In this document: piece by piece, positions 8,629 to 16,736 of the stretch | Layout: every line of letters begins with the position of its first letter | Numbering within the stretch: the stretch's first letter is position 1 | From: RAM1 sp041905405 | GTDB lineage: Bacteria; Pseudomonadota; Gammaproteobacteria; Burkholderiales; Burkholderiaceae_C | Reading direction: 5' to 3' | NCBI GenBank assembly: GCA_041905405.1 | Contig: JAYRLC010000019.1 | Span: forward strand, 6,234 to 70,233 | DNA length: 64,000 bases | Translations under genes and position numbers: made by a program | Notes under the pieces: generated by a model | What the model was told of the DNA's origin: nothing | Seen by the model: the letters and a program-made list of their open reading frames with translations, nothing else | The model's database searches: none

Positions 8629-8728
8629 CCCGGCTTTTTCGTGCAAAAGCGTCCAACCCATATGCAGGAAACTGCATTAGGCGTTATCCTTCATCTTTAC
8701 CTCCCCTGCCCGAAAGAACTTTCCGCTT

Positions 8729-9322
8729 ATGAGCCTCTATGTCATTGACGACCACCCCCTGATCCGTGAAGCCGTGGTGATGATGCTGCGCCGGCTGCGC
8801 GGCGGCGCCAAGGTCATTGAACTGGACCGTCTGGGTGGTGTGGAATCCGCCGTCAAGGCCAATGGCACGCCGGAACTGTTCTGCCTGGACCTGAAGCTGC
8901 CCGACACGACGGGCACGTCGGGCATCATCGAACTCAAGCGGCTCTTTCCTGAAACGCCGCTGGCTGTGCTGTCCGCATCGCCCGCGGCCGACGCCGAAGA
9001 GCAGTGCATCGAGGCCGGCGCAGACATCTACATCGAGAAATCCTCAGGCGCCGGCGAGATCGGCAACGCGCTGCGCGCGCTGCTGACCGCCGACGGCGGC
9101 TTCGAGGAACTGACCCCCACGGACAACAAACTGTCCAAGCGCCAGAAGCAGCTGATCGTCATGCTGGACCGCGGCCTGTCCAACCGCGAAATCGCCGACG
9201 AGCTGGGCATCAGCGAACACACGGTCAAGGTGCACCTGTGGCGCCTGTTCCGCCGCCTGGGTGTCAAGAGCCGCACCCAGACCATCCACTACGCACGCAC
9301 TCACGGGCTGTTGCCCAACTGA
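8729..9322 (+). CDS. LuxR/NarL-family response regulator
   Basis: A 197-aa two-component response regulator. The receiver domain (residues 1-120) has the acidic pair in VIDDHP and the phospho-accepting aspartate at D54 in FCLDLKLPD. The C-terminal LuxR-type helix-turn-helix (about 135-195) reads LSKRQKQLIVMLDRGLSNREIA followed by ELGISEHTVKVHL. It is presumably phosphorylated by the histidine kinase encoded convergently next door. The last 22 bases of the two genes overlap on opposite strands. Confidence 0.92.
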   Translation: MSLYVIDDHPLIREAVVMMLRRLRGGAKVIELDRLGGVESAVKANGTPELFCLDLKLPDTTGTSGIIELKRLFPETPLAVLSASPAADAEEQCIEAGADIYIEKSSGAGEIGNALRALLTADGGFEELTPTDNKLSKRQKQLIVMLDRGLSNREIADELGISEHTVKVHLWRLFRRLGVKSRTQTIHYARTHGLLPN

Positions 9323-10710
9323 GCGGCGGCAGCCCGCTCGGCCGCCTGCAGCGGGTCGGTCGGTTCCAGCAGCAGCTTGAACCGCGTGCCGCGTCCCGGC
9401 CGAGAGGCCAGCTGGATCGTGTGGCCCAGGATCTGCGTGAGCCGGGCCACGATGTACAGGCCCAGGCCGAAGCCGTCCTCGGTGCCCGCGTGCACCGGCA
9501 CCTTGAAGAACTCCCGGAAGATCTCGCGCTGGTGTTTGGGTGCAATGCCCACGCCCGTGTCCCAGACCTCGATGCGGTAGCCGCTGCGGCCAGCGCGCAC
9601 GGCCATCAGCACGGAGCCTCGCTCGGTGTACTTGATGGCGTTGGACACGAGGTTGCCCACGATGCGCCGCAACAGGATGGGGTCGGACATGACGGCCCCC
9701 GGCTGGGTGTGCACCCGCAGCTGCAGGCCCTTGGCGGACGCCACCGGCCGGTACTGCAGTTCCAGGTCCTTCAGCAGCTTGCCCAGCTCCACGGGCTCGA
9801 TGGTGAGCTTGATCTTGCCGGAGTCCAGCCGCACCAGGTCGAACAGCGAGTCGAACAGCGCATTGACGGCTTTGGTGCACTCCAGGATCTTGGGGCCGAT
9901 CTCGTCGGCCAGCTCGGGTTCACTCCCCAGCCAGTCGGCGTACAGGCCCAGCGCATGCACGGGCTGGCGCAGGTCGTGCGCGGCGCTGGCCAGGAACCGG
10001 TTCTTGATCTCCACCGCGTCCAGCGCGGCCTGGGTCTGGCGCGTGAGCGATTCGATCAGTTGCATGTTGCGGTACTGCAGCTCGAAGTTCTTGCGGTGCG
10101 TGACGTGCAGGCGGCGCCCGGCCTGCAGCAGCAGTTGCCAGAAGATAACCAGCAACACGACCAGCCAGTACTGGTAGGCCGGTCCTTCGAAGTGCTGGTC
10201 CACGCCGATGCGCCACAGCATCACGGCCAGCGGCGGCAGCGCCAGCACATGCAGGTATTCGCGCAGCGTGCGCAGGTGGTATGAAAAGCTGTTGATCGCG
10301 AACATGCCCAGGCCCGCGAGGATCAGCCAGGAGATGAACTGCGCCTGCAGCGGCGCGCGGTCGAAATGCAGCAGCGGCGACAGGCCCCAGGCCAGCGCGC
10401 TGAGCGGCCAGATCCACTGGTAGCGGTCGAAGAACGCGATCTGTTCTGCCGAGCCGCCCGACAGCACTTCCTTCGTGTAGCGGTGCACCACGTTCAGCCG
10501 CAGCACGGCCACCCCCAGTGCCAGCGCCGCCCACAGCAGCAGCAGCGGCGCGTTGGCGTCGGTCCACAGCACGGCCACCATCAGCGGCACGAGCAACAGA
10601 CCCATCAGCCGTGTACCGCGCGCGGTGCGCATCAGCCCGCGGATCAGTTCGCCATTGATCCATTCCGCTTCGGCGGCGGTGGCAACGGCGGGAGGCAGGT
10701 CGGGCTTCAT
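9301..10710 (-). CDS. Membrane sensor histidine kinase
   Basis: A 469-aa kinase. The N-terminal 190 residues hold about five or six hydrophobic segments with no recognisable periplasmic sensor domain, so sensing is probably within the membrane. The cytoplasmic part has a HisKA box with the phospho-accepting histidine in FLASAAHDLRQPVHALGLY (around residue 245). The HATPase boxes are IVGNLVSNAIKYTERG (N), VWDTGVGIA (G1) and DGFGLGLYIV (G2). The start ending at 10710 is preferred over one 11 codons upstream because it begins MKPDLPP just before the helical region. It is the likely partner of the convergent LuxR-type regulator. Confidence 0.9.
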   Translation of the reverse strand: MKPDLPPAVATAAEAEWINGELIRGLMRTARGTRLMGLLLVPLMVAVLWTDANAPLLLLWAALALGVAVLRLNVVHRYTKEVLSGGSAEQIAFFDRYQWIWPLSALAWGLSPLLHFDRAPLQAQFISWLILAGLGMFAINSFSYHLRTLREYLHVLALPPLAVMLWRIGVDQHFEGPAYQYWLVVLLVIFWQLLLQAGRRLHVTHRKNFELQYRNMQLIESLTRQTQAALDAVEIKNRFLASAAHDLRQPVHALGLYADWLGSEPELADEIGPKILECTKAVNALFDSLFDLVRLDSGKIKLTIEPVELGKLLKDLELQYRPVASAKGLQLRVHTQPGAVMSDPILLRRIVGNLVSNAIKYTERGSVLMAVRAGRSGYRIEVWDTGVGIAPKHQREIFREFFKVPVHAGTEDGFGLGLYIVARLTQILGHTIQLASRPGRGTRFKLLLEPTDPLQAAERAAAAQLGNSP

Positions 10711-10800
10711 GAATCCCCCGAGTCTAGCGCCGCGCAACCCCACGGCCGCCGCACCTGAGCCTAGAATGATTCGAGCCTGTACCGAAGAAGGAAGCCATCC

Positions 10801-11124
10801 ATGAAATACCCCAAACCTGCGCTGGCCCTGGTCATACTGGCCCTGCTGGCCGGCTGCAGCGCCACCACCCCCACCCAGGGCCCGCCCGGCTGGGGCTACC
10901 AGCCCGGACAGACCGCACCCACGCGGATTTCAGAGGCCGAAGCCGAAACACTGACCACGCAGTACCTGGACATGAAGAACCAGCGCACGACCATGGAGAA
11001 CGCGCTGCGCACCACCACCGACCCGGCGGCCCGCTCACGTTTCGCGCAGTCGATCACCACGCTGAACCAGCAGATGGCGCCGCTGGAATACCGGCTGCGT
11101 TCGGCAGGTCGGCCGATTCCCTGA
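10801..11124 (+). CDS. Small predicted lipoprotein
   Basis: A 107-aa protein with a lipoprotein signal peptide: KYPKPALALVILALLAGC, where LAGC is the lipobox and Cys18 would be lipidated. The mature part is hydrophilic and probably helical (AEAETLTTQYLDMKNQRTTMENAL), suggesting a coiled coil. No family is recognised. A purine-rich GAAGGAAG sits before the ATG, and a TAGAAT at 10762-10767 could be its -10. Confidence 0.7.
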   Translation: MKYPKPALALVILALLAGCSATTPTQGPPGWGYQPGQTAPTRISEAEAETLTTQYLDMKNQRTTMENALRTTTDPAARSRFAQSITTLNQQMAPLEYRLRSAGRPIP

Positions 11125-11197
11125 GATAACCATCGCCGGGCCCGCGCCACGGCGCAGATCTGCCTCAGCAGTTCGCGCAGAAAGCCCGCGTGCGGCG

Positions 11198-11314
11198 CGA
11201 CATCTGGCCGACGACCGGGGGCGCCTGGGCCTGACTGCTGCAGGCAAGGCCATGGCCCGGGCCATGCAGGCCCTGGTGCAACACCACCAGCTCAAGGATA
11301 TCCCCACCGCCTGA
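11198..11314 (+). pseudogene. Possible remnant of a winged-helix regulator tail
   Basis: Between the lipoprotein and the next gene, one frame reads RHLADDRGRLGLTAAGKAMA followed by about 19 more residues before a TGA. The D.RGR.GLTAAGKA part resembles the wing and final helix of MarR/PadR-type regulators. No start codon or upstream domain is present in that frame. I interpret it, tentatively, as a decayed C-terminus. The rest of this 222-base gap shows nothing else. Confidence 0.25.
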
Positions 11315-11346
11315 TTCGACGGGCCCCATCCCTCTGAAAGAAGCTC

Positions 11347-11742
11347 ATGAACGAATCCACCCGCGCCACGATCCAGTCCACCTTTGACGCATCCAGTCAG
11401 GGCACCATTCATTTCGGTCAGGTGATCGGCCAGCTGGCGGGCGCCGGGGTCGAGTCCTACCACGTGGACTACCGCAGTGGGCGTGCGACCTATTACCTGC
11501 CCGACGGAAGTACGGCTGACTTCAGCTTCGAGCGCCCGCCGCACGGCATTGCCGATGCATTTGATGCCAGCGGTGTACGCGCCGCCATCCTGGGTGCGCA
11601 GCAGGGCCGCGTGATGTACCCCGAGTTCAAGACGCTGTCCCAGCGCGCGGGGTGTGTAGCCTACACAGTCTGGATTGCAGGCCGCCACGTCACCTATTTT
11701 GGCCGCCGGGGTGAGGCCCACATCGAGCGATTCCCCGACTAG
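11347..11742 (+). CDS. DUF1398 family protein
   Basis: A 131-aa cytosolic protein. The plan of a short helical start (TRATIQSTFDASSQGTIHFGQVI), then GVESYHVDYRSGRATYYLPDG, and a C-terminal VMYPEFKTLSQRAGCVAYTVWIAGRHVTYFGRRGE fits the DUF1398 family. The biochemical role of the family is unknown to me. GAAAGAAGCTC before the ATG gives a weak ribosome-binding site. It is followed by a VOC-fold gene on the same strand after about 110 bases. Confidence 0.75.
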   Translation: MNESTRATIQSTFDASSQGTIHFGQVIGQLAGAGVESYHVDYRSGRATYYLPDGSTADFSFERPPHGIADAFDASGVRAAILGAQQGRVMYPEFKTLSQRAGCVAYTVWIAGRHVTYFGRRGEAHIERFPD

Positions 11743-11851
11743 CCTCCATCCGGTGCAGGCCACAGCGCGAGTCAGGACCAACACCGGCACGCGTAAACTT
11801 GTTCCGCCGGCGCACCGCAGGCATCAGATCAAACCAAGGAAAGAGCGAGAC

Positions 11852-12244
11852 ATGTTGAATCACGTGATGGTCGGCACCGACGATATCGAGCGGGCCAAGC
11901 GCTTTTATGACGCCGTGCTGGGCGTGCTGGGCGCGGCGGGGGGCACGCTGAACGTGAACGGGACGGGCCAGTCACGCCTGTTCTACCGCCACGACGGCAG
12001 CACGTTCGGCGTCAGCGAGCCGATCGATGGCCGCCCGGCCTCGCATGCCAATGGTGGAACGATCGGCTTCAAGTGTCGTTCCGCAGAGCAGTTGCAGGCC
12101 TTCCACGACGCGGCGGTCGCACATGGCGGAACATCGATCGAGGGCGCGCCCGGCCCGCGTGATGCAAAGCCCGGCGCAATGCATCTCGCCTACGTACGGG
12201 ATCCGGACGGCAACAAGCTCTGCGCGGTCTATCGGCCGGCATGA
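11852..12244 (+). CDS. VOC/glyoxalase-fold protein
   Basis: A 130-aa member of the vicinal oxygen chelate superfamily. It begins MLNHVMVGTDDIERAKRFYDAVLG, the standard first strand-helix of the fold, and ends AMHLAYVRDPDGNKLCAVYR, the standard last strands. His4 and the region around GTIGFKC are candidate metal or ligand positions, but specificity (glyoxalase, dioxygenase or resistance protein) cannot be assigned. The ATG at 11852 is used because AAGGAAAGAG lies upstream at a good distance and the fold starts there, although the frame is open earlier. Confidence 0.85.
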   Translation: MLNHVMVGTDDIERAKRFYDAVLGVLGAAGGTLNVNGTGQSRLFYRHDGSTFGVSEPIDGRPASHANGGTIGFKCRSAEQLQAFHDAAVAHGGTSIEGAPGPRDAKPGAMHLAYVRDPDGNKLCAVYRPA

Positions 12245-12255
12245 GCCGTCACGGC

Positions 12256-12738
12256 TCAATGGACGCGCAGTACCTCAGACTGCTGCCGGATGGCACCGAC
12301 CTGTAGCGACACCTCATCACCCTCGCACTTACCCAGCAGGGCCCTGCCCAACGGGGCGTCGCTGCTGATGACCTGAACGAGCTGGGTGTCATGACCCAAG
12401 GTCATGCTGCCCCCATCCGGCCCGAGAAACAGGTGCTGCTGCCTGTCGTCGGAATCGACCAGGCAGACCAGCGCGCCGAGCTGTATGCCTTTACCGGCGT
12501 CATAGGGCTGCGGACGGAATTGGCGCCAACGGGCCAGCGCCTGGCGGATAGCTTCGGCGCGCCGGACCTGGCCGGTGGCCAGGTAGGCGGCCTCAAGCCC
12601 CAGGGTGTCGTATTTGTTTTCGGCGATGTTTTCTTCGTGGGTCGCCGTTTCATGCGCCGTCTGCGCGGCCTGTTCGGCTTGCAGCAGATCGTCGGCGAGC
12701 CGTTGCAGAACCTGTTGCTGCAGCAAGGATTTATCCAT
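12256..12738 (-). CDS. GreA/GreB-family transcript cleavage factor-like protein
   Basis: A 160-aa protein. Residues 1-75 form a long helical, probably coiled-coil region (LLQAEQAAQTAHETATHEEN and ENKYDTLGLEAAYLATGQ). Residues about 90-160 match the FKBP-like C-terminal domain of Gre factors (ALVCLVDSDD, VQVISSDAPLGRALLGKCEGDEVSL). Gre proteins insert into the RNA polymerase secondary channel and stimulate cleavage of backtracked RNA. The paired acidic residues at the coiled-coil tip are not obvious, so this may be a paralogue with a modified role. It lies 17 bases downstream of the MORN gene and is likely co-transcribed. Confidence 0.8.
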   Translation of the reverse strand: MDKSLLQQQVLQRLADDLLQAEQAAQTAHETATHEENIAENKYDTLGLEAAYLATGQVRRAEAIRQALARWRQFRPQPYDAGKGIQLGALVCLVDSDDRQQHLFLGPDGGSMTLGHDTQLVQVISSDAPLGRALLGKCEGDEVSLQVGAIRQQSEVLRVH

Positions 12739-12755
12739 GGCGAAAGGCAAGGGTT

Positions 12756-14549
12756 TCAGTCGCCGCTCTGGAAAATGTCCGTGTTCACCCACTGCCCGTT
12801 GGGCAGCTTGGCTTTCACATACAGCTCGCAGACCCATCCGTACTGCGCCACGGTGTAGCCGCCCTTGCCCAGATCGCAGGCGACGCGCTGGTCCAGGATG
12901 TTGGCGCCCCGCTCGGCCAGGCGCCGGGTGCCGGCGGCCTGTGCCCGGCTCGCCAGGGCTTCCCGTGTTTCGCAGCGGCCGAGTTTGGAGTCCTGCTGGG
13001 CACGGGAGACACGTGCCCACGGATGGCCGTAGGGGCTGCGCGCCATGGGGCCCGTTTCATTGACGTCGTGCGTGGCGCACAGCGACGGATACCAGCCGGC
13101 GGCAGCGGCGGCCGGAGGCGGCCCCCCTGCTGCTGCCACGACGGCAGCGATGCCCGCTTGCCGTTCCCGCTCGCGCGTAGCCCGCAGTTGCTCGGCTTCC
13201 TGGCGCGCACGCCGGCTTTCGGTGGCGGCCTGCTGCTGGGCTGCGATCTGCTGCTGGATCTGCGCTGGCACCGTGCGGCCGGCGCGAATGTCGTCCGTGG
13301 CGCTCTGGATGCCGCGGGCCTGGCCATCGGTCGCGACATCGGCCAGAAAGCCTGTGACAGCCCGCGCCTTTTCGGCCCCGCTCAGCCCGCTGGCGCTGCC
13401 GATGACGGCCGCCCCGATGACGCCGGCGACGACCTGGGCCGAGATGCCGGAGTTGCGCTGGGCCAGTTCGTCGCGCGAGTAGCCGACGCGCTCGCCCTTC
13501 TTCCACTCGCCAACGTAGTAGTCGCCGCGTGTGTAGCGCATCTCGCCCCATCCTTCACGCACGCCGTCGACCATGTAGCCTTCATACCGGTCGCCGCTCC
13601 AATAGGTAAACACGCCACGCCCGGTCATTTTCCCGTCGGTCCAGGCGCCTTCGTATTTGTCGCCCGAGGGGTACGAAGCCGTCCCGTAGACCAGTTGGTC
13701 CTTGATGAAGTCGCCCTCATAGGTCATGCCGTTGCCGAGGGTCAACTTGCCCTTCCCCTCGTAGGTGCCATTGAGGTATTCGCCTTCGTAGCGCCCTCCC
13801 GCCCATGTCGTCACACCTGTGCCGCTGGCCCTGTCATCCAGGAACTGCCCTTCATACTTTGTACCGGTCGGCCCGATGCTCACACCTTTGCCGTTGCGCT
13901 TGCCGCCCAGCCACTCGCCGTCGTACGACGCGCCGTTGGGGGACCGCATCACGCCTTTGCCGTGGTAGAGGTGGTTGACCCATTCACCTTCGTAGCGCTG
14001 GCCGTTGGGCCAGGTGTAGGTTCCTACGCCGTGGAATTTTCCGTTCTTGAACTCGCCCTCGTAGCGCGCGCCGTTCGCGTAGTTTTCAACCCCGTGTCCG
14101 TTGCGCCCCGTTGCGACGGCTGCGACGACAGCTGCGGCTGTGCTGCTGGTTGCGGTGGCTGCGGCTGCAGGCGTGGCGCTGCGCCGGTCGACGGTCTCCC
14201 GCTGCCCGTTCGCATAGGTGATCGTGCCGAACACCAGCTGTGTGTTTTCGAACTGCCCTTCGTGGACGTTGCCATTGGGAAAGCGAAGAACACCTTTGCC
14301 GTGCAATGCGTCGTTGACGAAAGAGCCTTCGGCCCGCTGCCCCGTGGGCCATGTCATCACGCCTTCGCCGGTCGCGCGGTTGGAAACAACCGTTCCCTCG
14401 TAGCGCGTGCCGGAGCGCCAGGTCAGGCTTTCCTTGCCGGTCGCCGGATCGCGCGCGTAGGTCTGCGCCAGGGCAGGCTGTGTCAGCACATTGGCCATGA
14501 CGGCCATTGACAGGCCGACGCAGGCACGAAGGATAGGGGCGGTGGGCAT
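12756..14549 (-). CDS. Exported MORN-repeat protein
   Basis: A 597-aa protein with a signal peptide (PILRACVGLSMAVMANVLTQ then PALAQ). About residues 40-350 contain roughly a dozen MORN repeats of the form YEGEFKNGKFHGVGTYTWPNG. One break of low-complexity alanine/threonine sequence comes after the fourth. After the repeats, a glycine-rich hydrophobic stretch (VVAGVIGAAVIGSASGLSG) and a charged coiled-coil-like region precede a C-terminal domain with four cysteines (SLCATHD, GRCETRE, VACDLG, WVCELY) that may form disulphides. MORN repeats commonly bind membranes or act as scaffolds. The function is unknown. The ATG ending at 14549 is chosen to give a proper signal peptide. Confidence 0.8.
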   Translation of the reverse strand: MPTAPILRACVGLSMAVMANVLTQPALAQTYARDPATGKESLTWRSGTRYEGTVVSNRATGEGVMTWPTGQRAEGSFVNDALHGKGVLRFPNGNVHEGQFENTQLVFGTITYANGQRETVDRRSATPAAAATATSSTAAAVVAAVATGRNGHGVENYANGARYEGEFKNGKFHGVGTYTWPNGQRYEGEWVNHLYHGKGVMRSPNGASYDGEWLGGKRNGKGVSIGPTGTKYEGQFLDDRASGTGVTTWAGGRYEGEYLNGTYEGKGKLTLGNGMTYEGDFIKDQLVYGTASYPSGDKYEGAWTDGKMTGRGVFTYWSGDRYEGYMVDGVREGWGEMRYTRGDYYVGEWKKGERVGYSRDELAQRNSGISAQVVAGVIGAAVIGSASGLSGAEKARAVTGFLADVATDGQARGIQSATDDIRAGRTVPAQIQQQIAAQQQAATESRRARQEAEQLRATRERERQAGIAAVVAAAGGPPPAAAAAGWYPSLCATHDVNETGPMARSPYGHPWARVSRAQQDSKLGRCETREALASRAQAAGTRRLAERGANILDQRVACDLGKGGYTVAQYGWVCELYVKAKLPNGQWVNTDIFQSGD

Positions 14550-14616
14550 GCAGGCACCTGAAGGCAGGGGATGTTGCCCGAGCGTATCAAACCCCCTGGG
14601 GGCACCCATCACCCGA

Positions 14617-15795
14617 TCATGTGAACCCGGCGTCACGTGCCAGCCACAAACGCAATTGGCGAGCCACCCGCGCGTCGTTCAGCAAGTCCAGGTGCCCTGC
14701 GCCGGGCACCTGCAGCACGTTTGACTCACCAAACCGCAACCTGTGCGAGAGCCGGCGGTGCCGGCCCAGCGCGCTGTCCACGGTGACCAGCCCGTCCCCG
14801 ATCACGGTCCCCGGCCCCTGCGTGGCCAGTGTGCCGGCGACGGCGTAGCACCGCACACCCGACGGCAGCGGCGTGGCCACGCGCGTATCGCGATGGGCGT
14901 GGCGGCTGGTCTGCCAGTCTGCCTGCACGACATTGCCGAATCGCAGGTCCGTGATGCCGTCGCTGCGCACCGCGGCCAGCCGCGCCAGCGAGCCCGCGTA
15001 GGGGCTGACCTCCAGCAGCGTCTGGATCCAGCTGCCGCCCTGCTCCAGAACCGCGCCGTGGTGCGGCGTGCCCAGGTGGACCAGGTGCTGCAACCAGCCA
15101 CGCCAGGCCATGCCGGCCGCCTCGGCACAGGCCACGGCACTGCGCGCGACCAGGCCGCCCATGCTGTGGCCCACGATCGCAATGCTCTCAACCGGCACCG
15201 GGCTGCGCTGGACAAACCGTTCGATGTGCCGGGCCAGTTCCAGCCCGTTGGCCGACACATGCCGCCCCGTGTTGTAGCGGACATACACGGGCCACCAGCC
15301 CGCTGCTTCCCTGAGCATGTCCCCATGGTCATGGCCCGCACGGCGCCACTGCAGGTCGTTCATGCACAGGCCATGAACCATCACCAGCAGCCGGCCCCCC
15401 GGACCGCCACGCGGCAGGAGCTGCATGGTCAGCGCCAGCGGGTTCCCGGTGCGCTCCAGGTGGTCGCCCACCACGCCGTTCAGGACCGAGCGCAGGGCCA
15501 GACTGGTCGCGCTGCCGTCTGTCGCTTCGGCACCGTCGGCGCCGTCAGCCGGCGGCGGCGGCAGATGCTCGACAGCTGCGAGCGAGGCGTCCAGCACAGA
15601 CCCCGTGAGCCTGGCGCCAGCGCGGACGGACTTGTACGCAAAGCCGGCGATGCCCCTGGCGGGCCGGTCTGGCGTGCGCCCCAGCGTGGGCAGCAGCGCG
15701 GCCACGCGGCTGTGCATGCCCTCCACGACGTCGGTGACGCCAACGACCGCTTCGGTGGCCAGGCGTGCCGCGCCCCGTAGGTTTTGAATCTTCAT
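14617..15795 (-). CDS. Alpha/beta hydrolase, lipase-like
   Basis: A 392-aa alpha/beta-fold hydrolase. The oxyanion-side motif is LLVMVHGLCMND (about residue 132), the nucleophile elbow is GHSMGG (IAIVGHSMGGLVARSA, about residue 209), and HLGTPHHGA follows as in PGAP1-like and triacylglycerol lipases. The final GAGHLDLL supplies the catalytic histidine. The first 90 residues are an extra region without recognised domain, and there is no clear signal peptide. The substrate is probably a lipid or ester. Confidence 0.85.
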   Translation of the reverse strand: MKIQNLRGAARLATEAVVGVTDVVEGMHSRVAALLPTLGRTPDRPARGIAGFAYKSVRAGARLTGSVLDASLAAVEHLPPPPADGADGAEATDGSATSLALRSVLNGVVGDHLERTGNPLALTMQLLPRGGPGGRLLVMVHGLCMNDLQWRRAGHDHGDMLREAAGWWPVYVRYNTGRHVSANGLELARHIERFVQRSPVPVESIAIVGHSMGGLVARSAVACAEAAGMAWRGWLQHLVHLGTPHHGAVLEQGGSWIQTLLEVSPYAGSLARLAAVRSDGITDLRFGNVVQADWQTSRHAHRDTRVATPLPSGVRCYAVAGTLATQGPGTVIGDGLVTVDSALGRHRRLSHRLRFGESNVLQVPGAGHLDLLNDARVARQLRLWLARDAGFT

Positions 15796-15843
15796 GTGTC
15801 AATGATGAGGGAAGGCGGGAATGACAAGGAGCAGCCCCGGCCG

Positions 15844-16593
15844 TCACACCTTCCGCGCGGCACTGGCCAGTTCCTTCGTCGCGCCGGACAGCGCCGCCAG
15901 AAACTCCTGCTGCCGCGACCGCAGCACCGACTTGCGCAAGCCCAGGCTCATGGCCATGTCCGGGTGGCCCGGCAGGCGCGGCAGCAGCACGCTCAGCGAC
16001 GCGCGGTCCGGCACCGGGTAGTCGAATGACGCGGCCCAACCCTGCTCGCGCACATGGCGCAGCTCGGCCATCAGCGCCATGGCGGACACCTTTTCGCTCG
16101 CGCGGGTGGTGGCGGCGTTGGCCGCGCGGATGATGCGCGCGGCCTCGTCCTCGTCCAGCGACGCCAGCAGCACCTTGCCCAACGCGGACCGGCCGATCGG
16201 CCGCAGGGTGCCGTCGGGCAGGTGGGCCGGGTTGGGGTTGTCGCCCTGGACCGAGTAGAGCTGGCGCACGTGCACGCCCTGGCGCACGCCCAGCACCACC
16301 GTCTGGCGCAGGCTGGTGTTCAGCCGGCCGACGACCCGCAGCAGCTCGGCGCTGTACGCGTTCAGCCGCATGGGCGCATGCATCAGCGCCATGCGCACGG
16401 TCGGGGCATAGGCACGTTTGTCGCGGTCGAAGTGCAGGTAGCCCTGCTGCTCCAGCGTGCCCAGCAGCATCGACACGCTCGACTGCGGGTAACCGAGCGA
16501 CACGCACACGTCCATCACCGTCGCCGGCTCTTTGGCCGCGGCAAAGAACTCCAGGAGTTCCAGGGTGCGCAATGCGGATTTGACCGGTGCCAT
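15844..16593 (-). CDS. IclR-family transcriptional regulator
   Basis: A 249-aa regulator. The N-terminal winged helix (SALRTLELLEFFAAAKEPAT, then VSLGYPQSSVSMLLGTLEQQGYL) is followed by the IclR effector-binding domain (GRSALGKVLLASLDEDEAARI and a late GWAASFDYPVPDRASLSVLLP). It is divergent from the Rieske oxygenase operon, with inverted repeats in the 143-base spacer, so it most likely controls that operon and itself in response to the pathway substrate. The start is placed at MAPVKSALRTLE. Confidence 0.9.
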   Translation of the reverse strand: MAPVKSALRTLELLEFFAAAKEPATVMDVCVSLGYPQSSVSMLLGTLEQQGYLHFDRDKRAYAPTVRMALMHAPMRLNAYSAELLRVVGRLNTSLRQTVVLGVRQGVHVRQLYSVQGDNPNPAHLPDGTLRPIGRSALGKVLLASLDEDEAARIIRAANAATTRASEKVSAMALMAELRHVREQGWAASFDYPVPDRASLSVLLPRLPGHPDMAMSLGLRKSVLRSRQQEFLAALSGATKELASAARKV

Positions 16594-16613
16594 GGCCCGA
16601 ATGATAGGTACAG

Positions 16614-16678
16614 CCCCGGGCCCGCTGTGTCCCGGGGTGACAAGCACGCCAGCCGCGACAAGGGATCACGTATGTGAT
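16614..16678. promoter_or_regulatory. Inverted repeats in the iclR/oxygenase divergent promoter region
   Basis: Two symmetric sites lie between the divergent genes. CCCCGGG (16614-16620) pairs with CCCGGGG (16631-16637). ATCAC (16665-16669) and GTGAT (16674-16678) flank a 4-base spacer. The second is about 60 bases before the oxygenase ATG, a suitable place for an IclR operator. Assignment is inferred from position and symmetry only. Confidence 0.4.
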
Positions 16679-16736
16679 TTCTTCAGCGGCGTGGCTGCCT
16701 AGCATGGCCCCCGTTTGCAGCAGTACGAGGGGCACG

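Noticed and set aside
8633..8650. GCTTTT/AAAAGC hairpin after trpS as a terminator
   Set aside because: The stem is only six mostly A-T pairs with no following T run; too weak to call.
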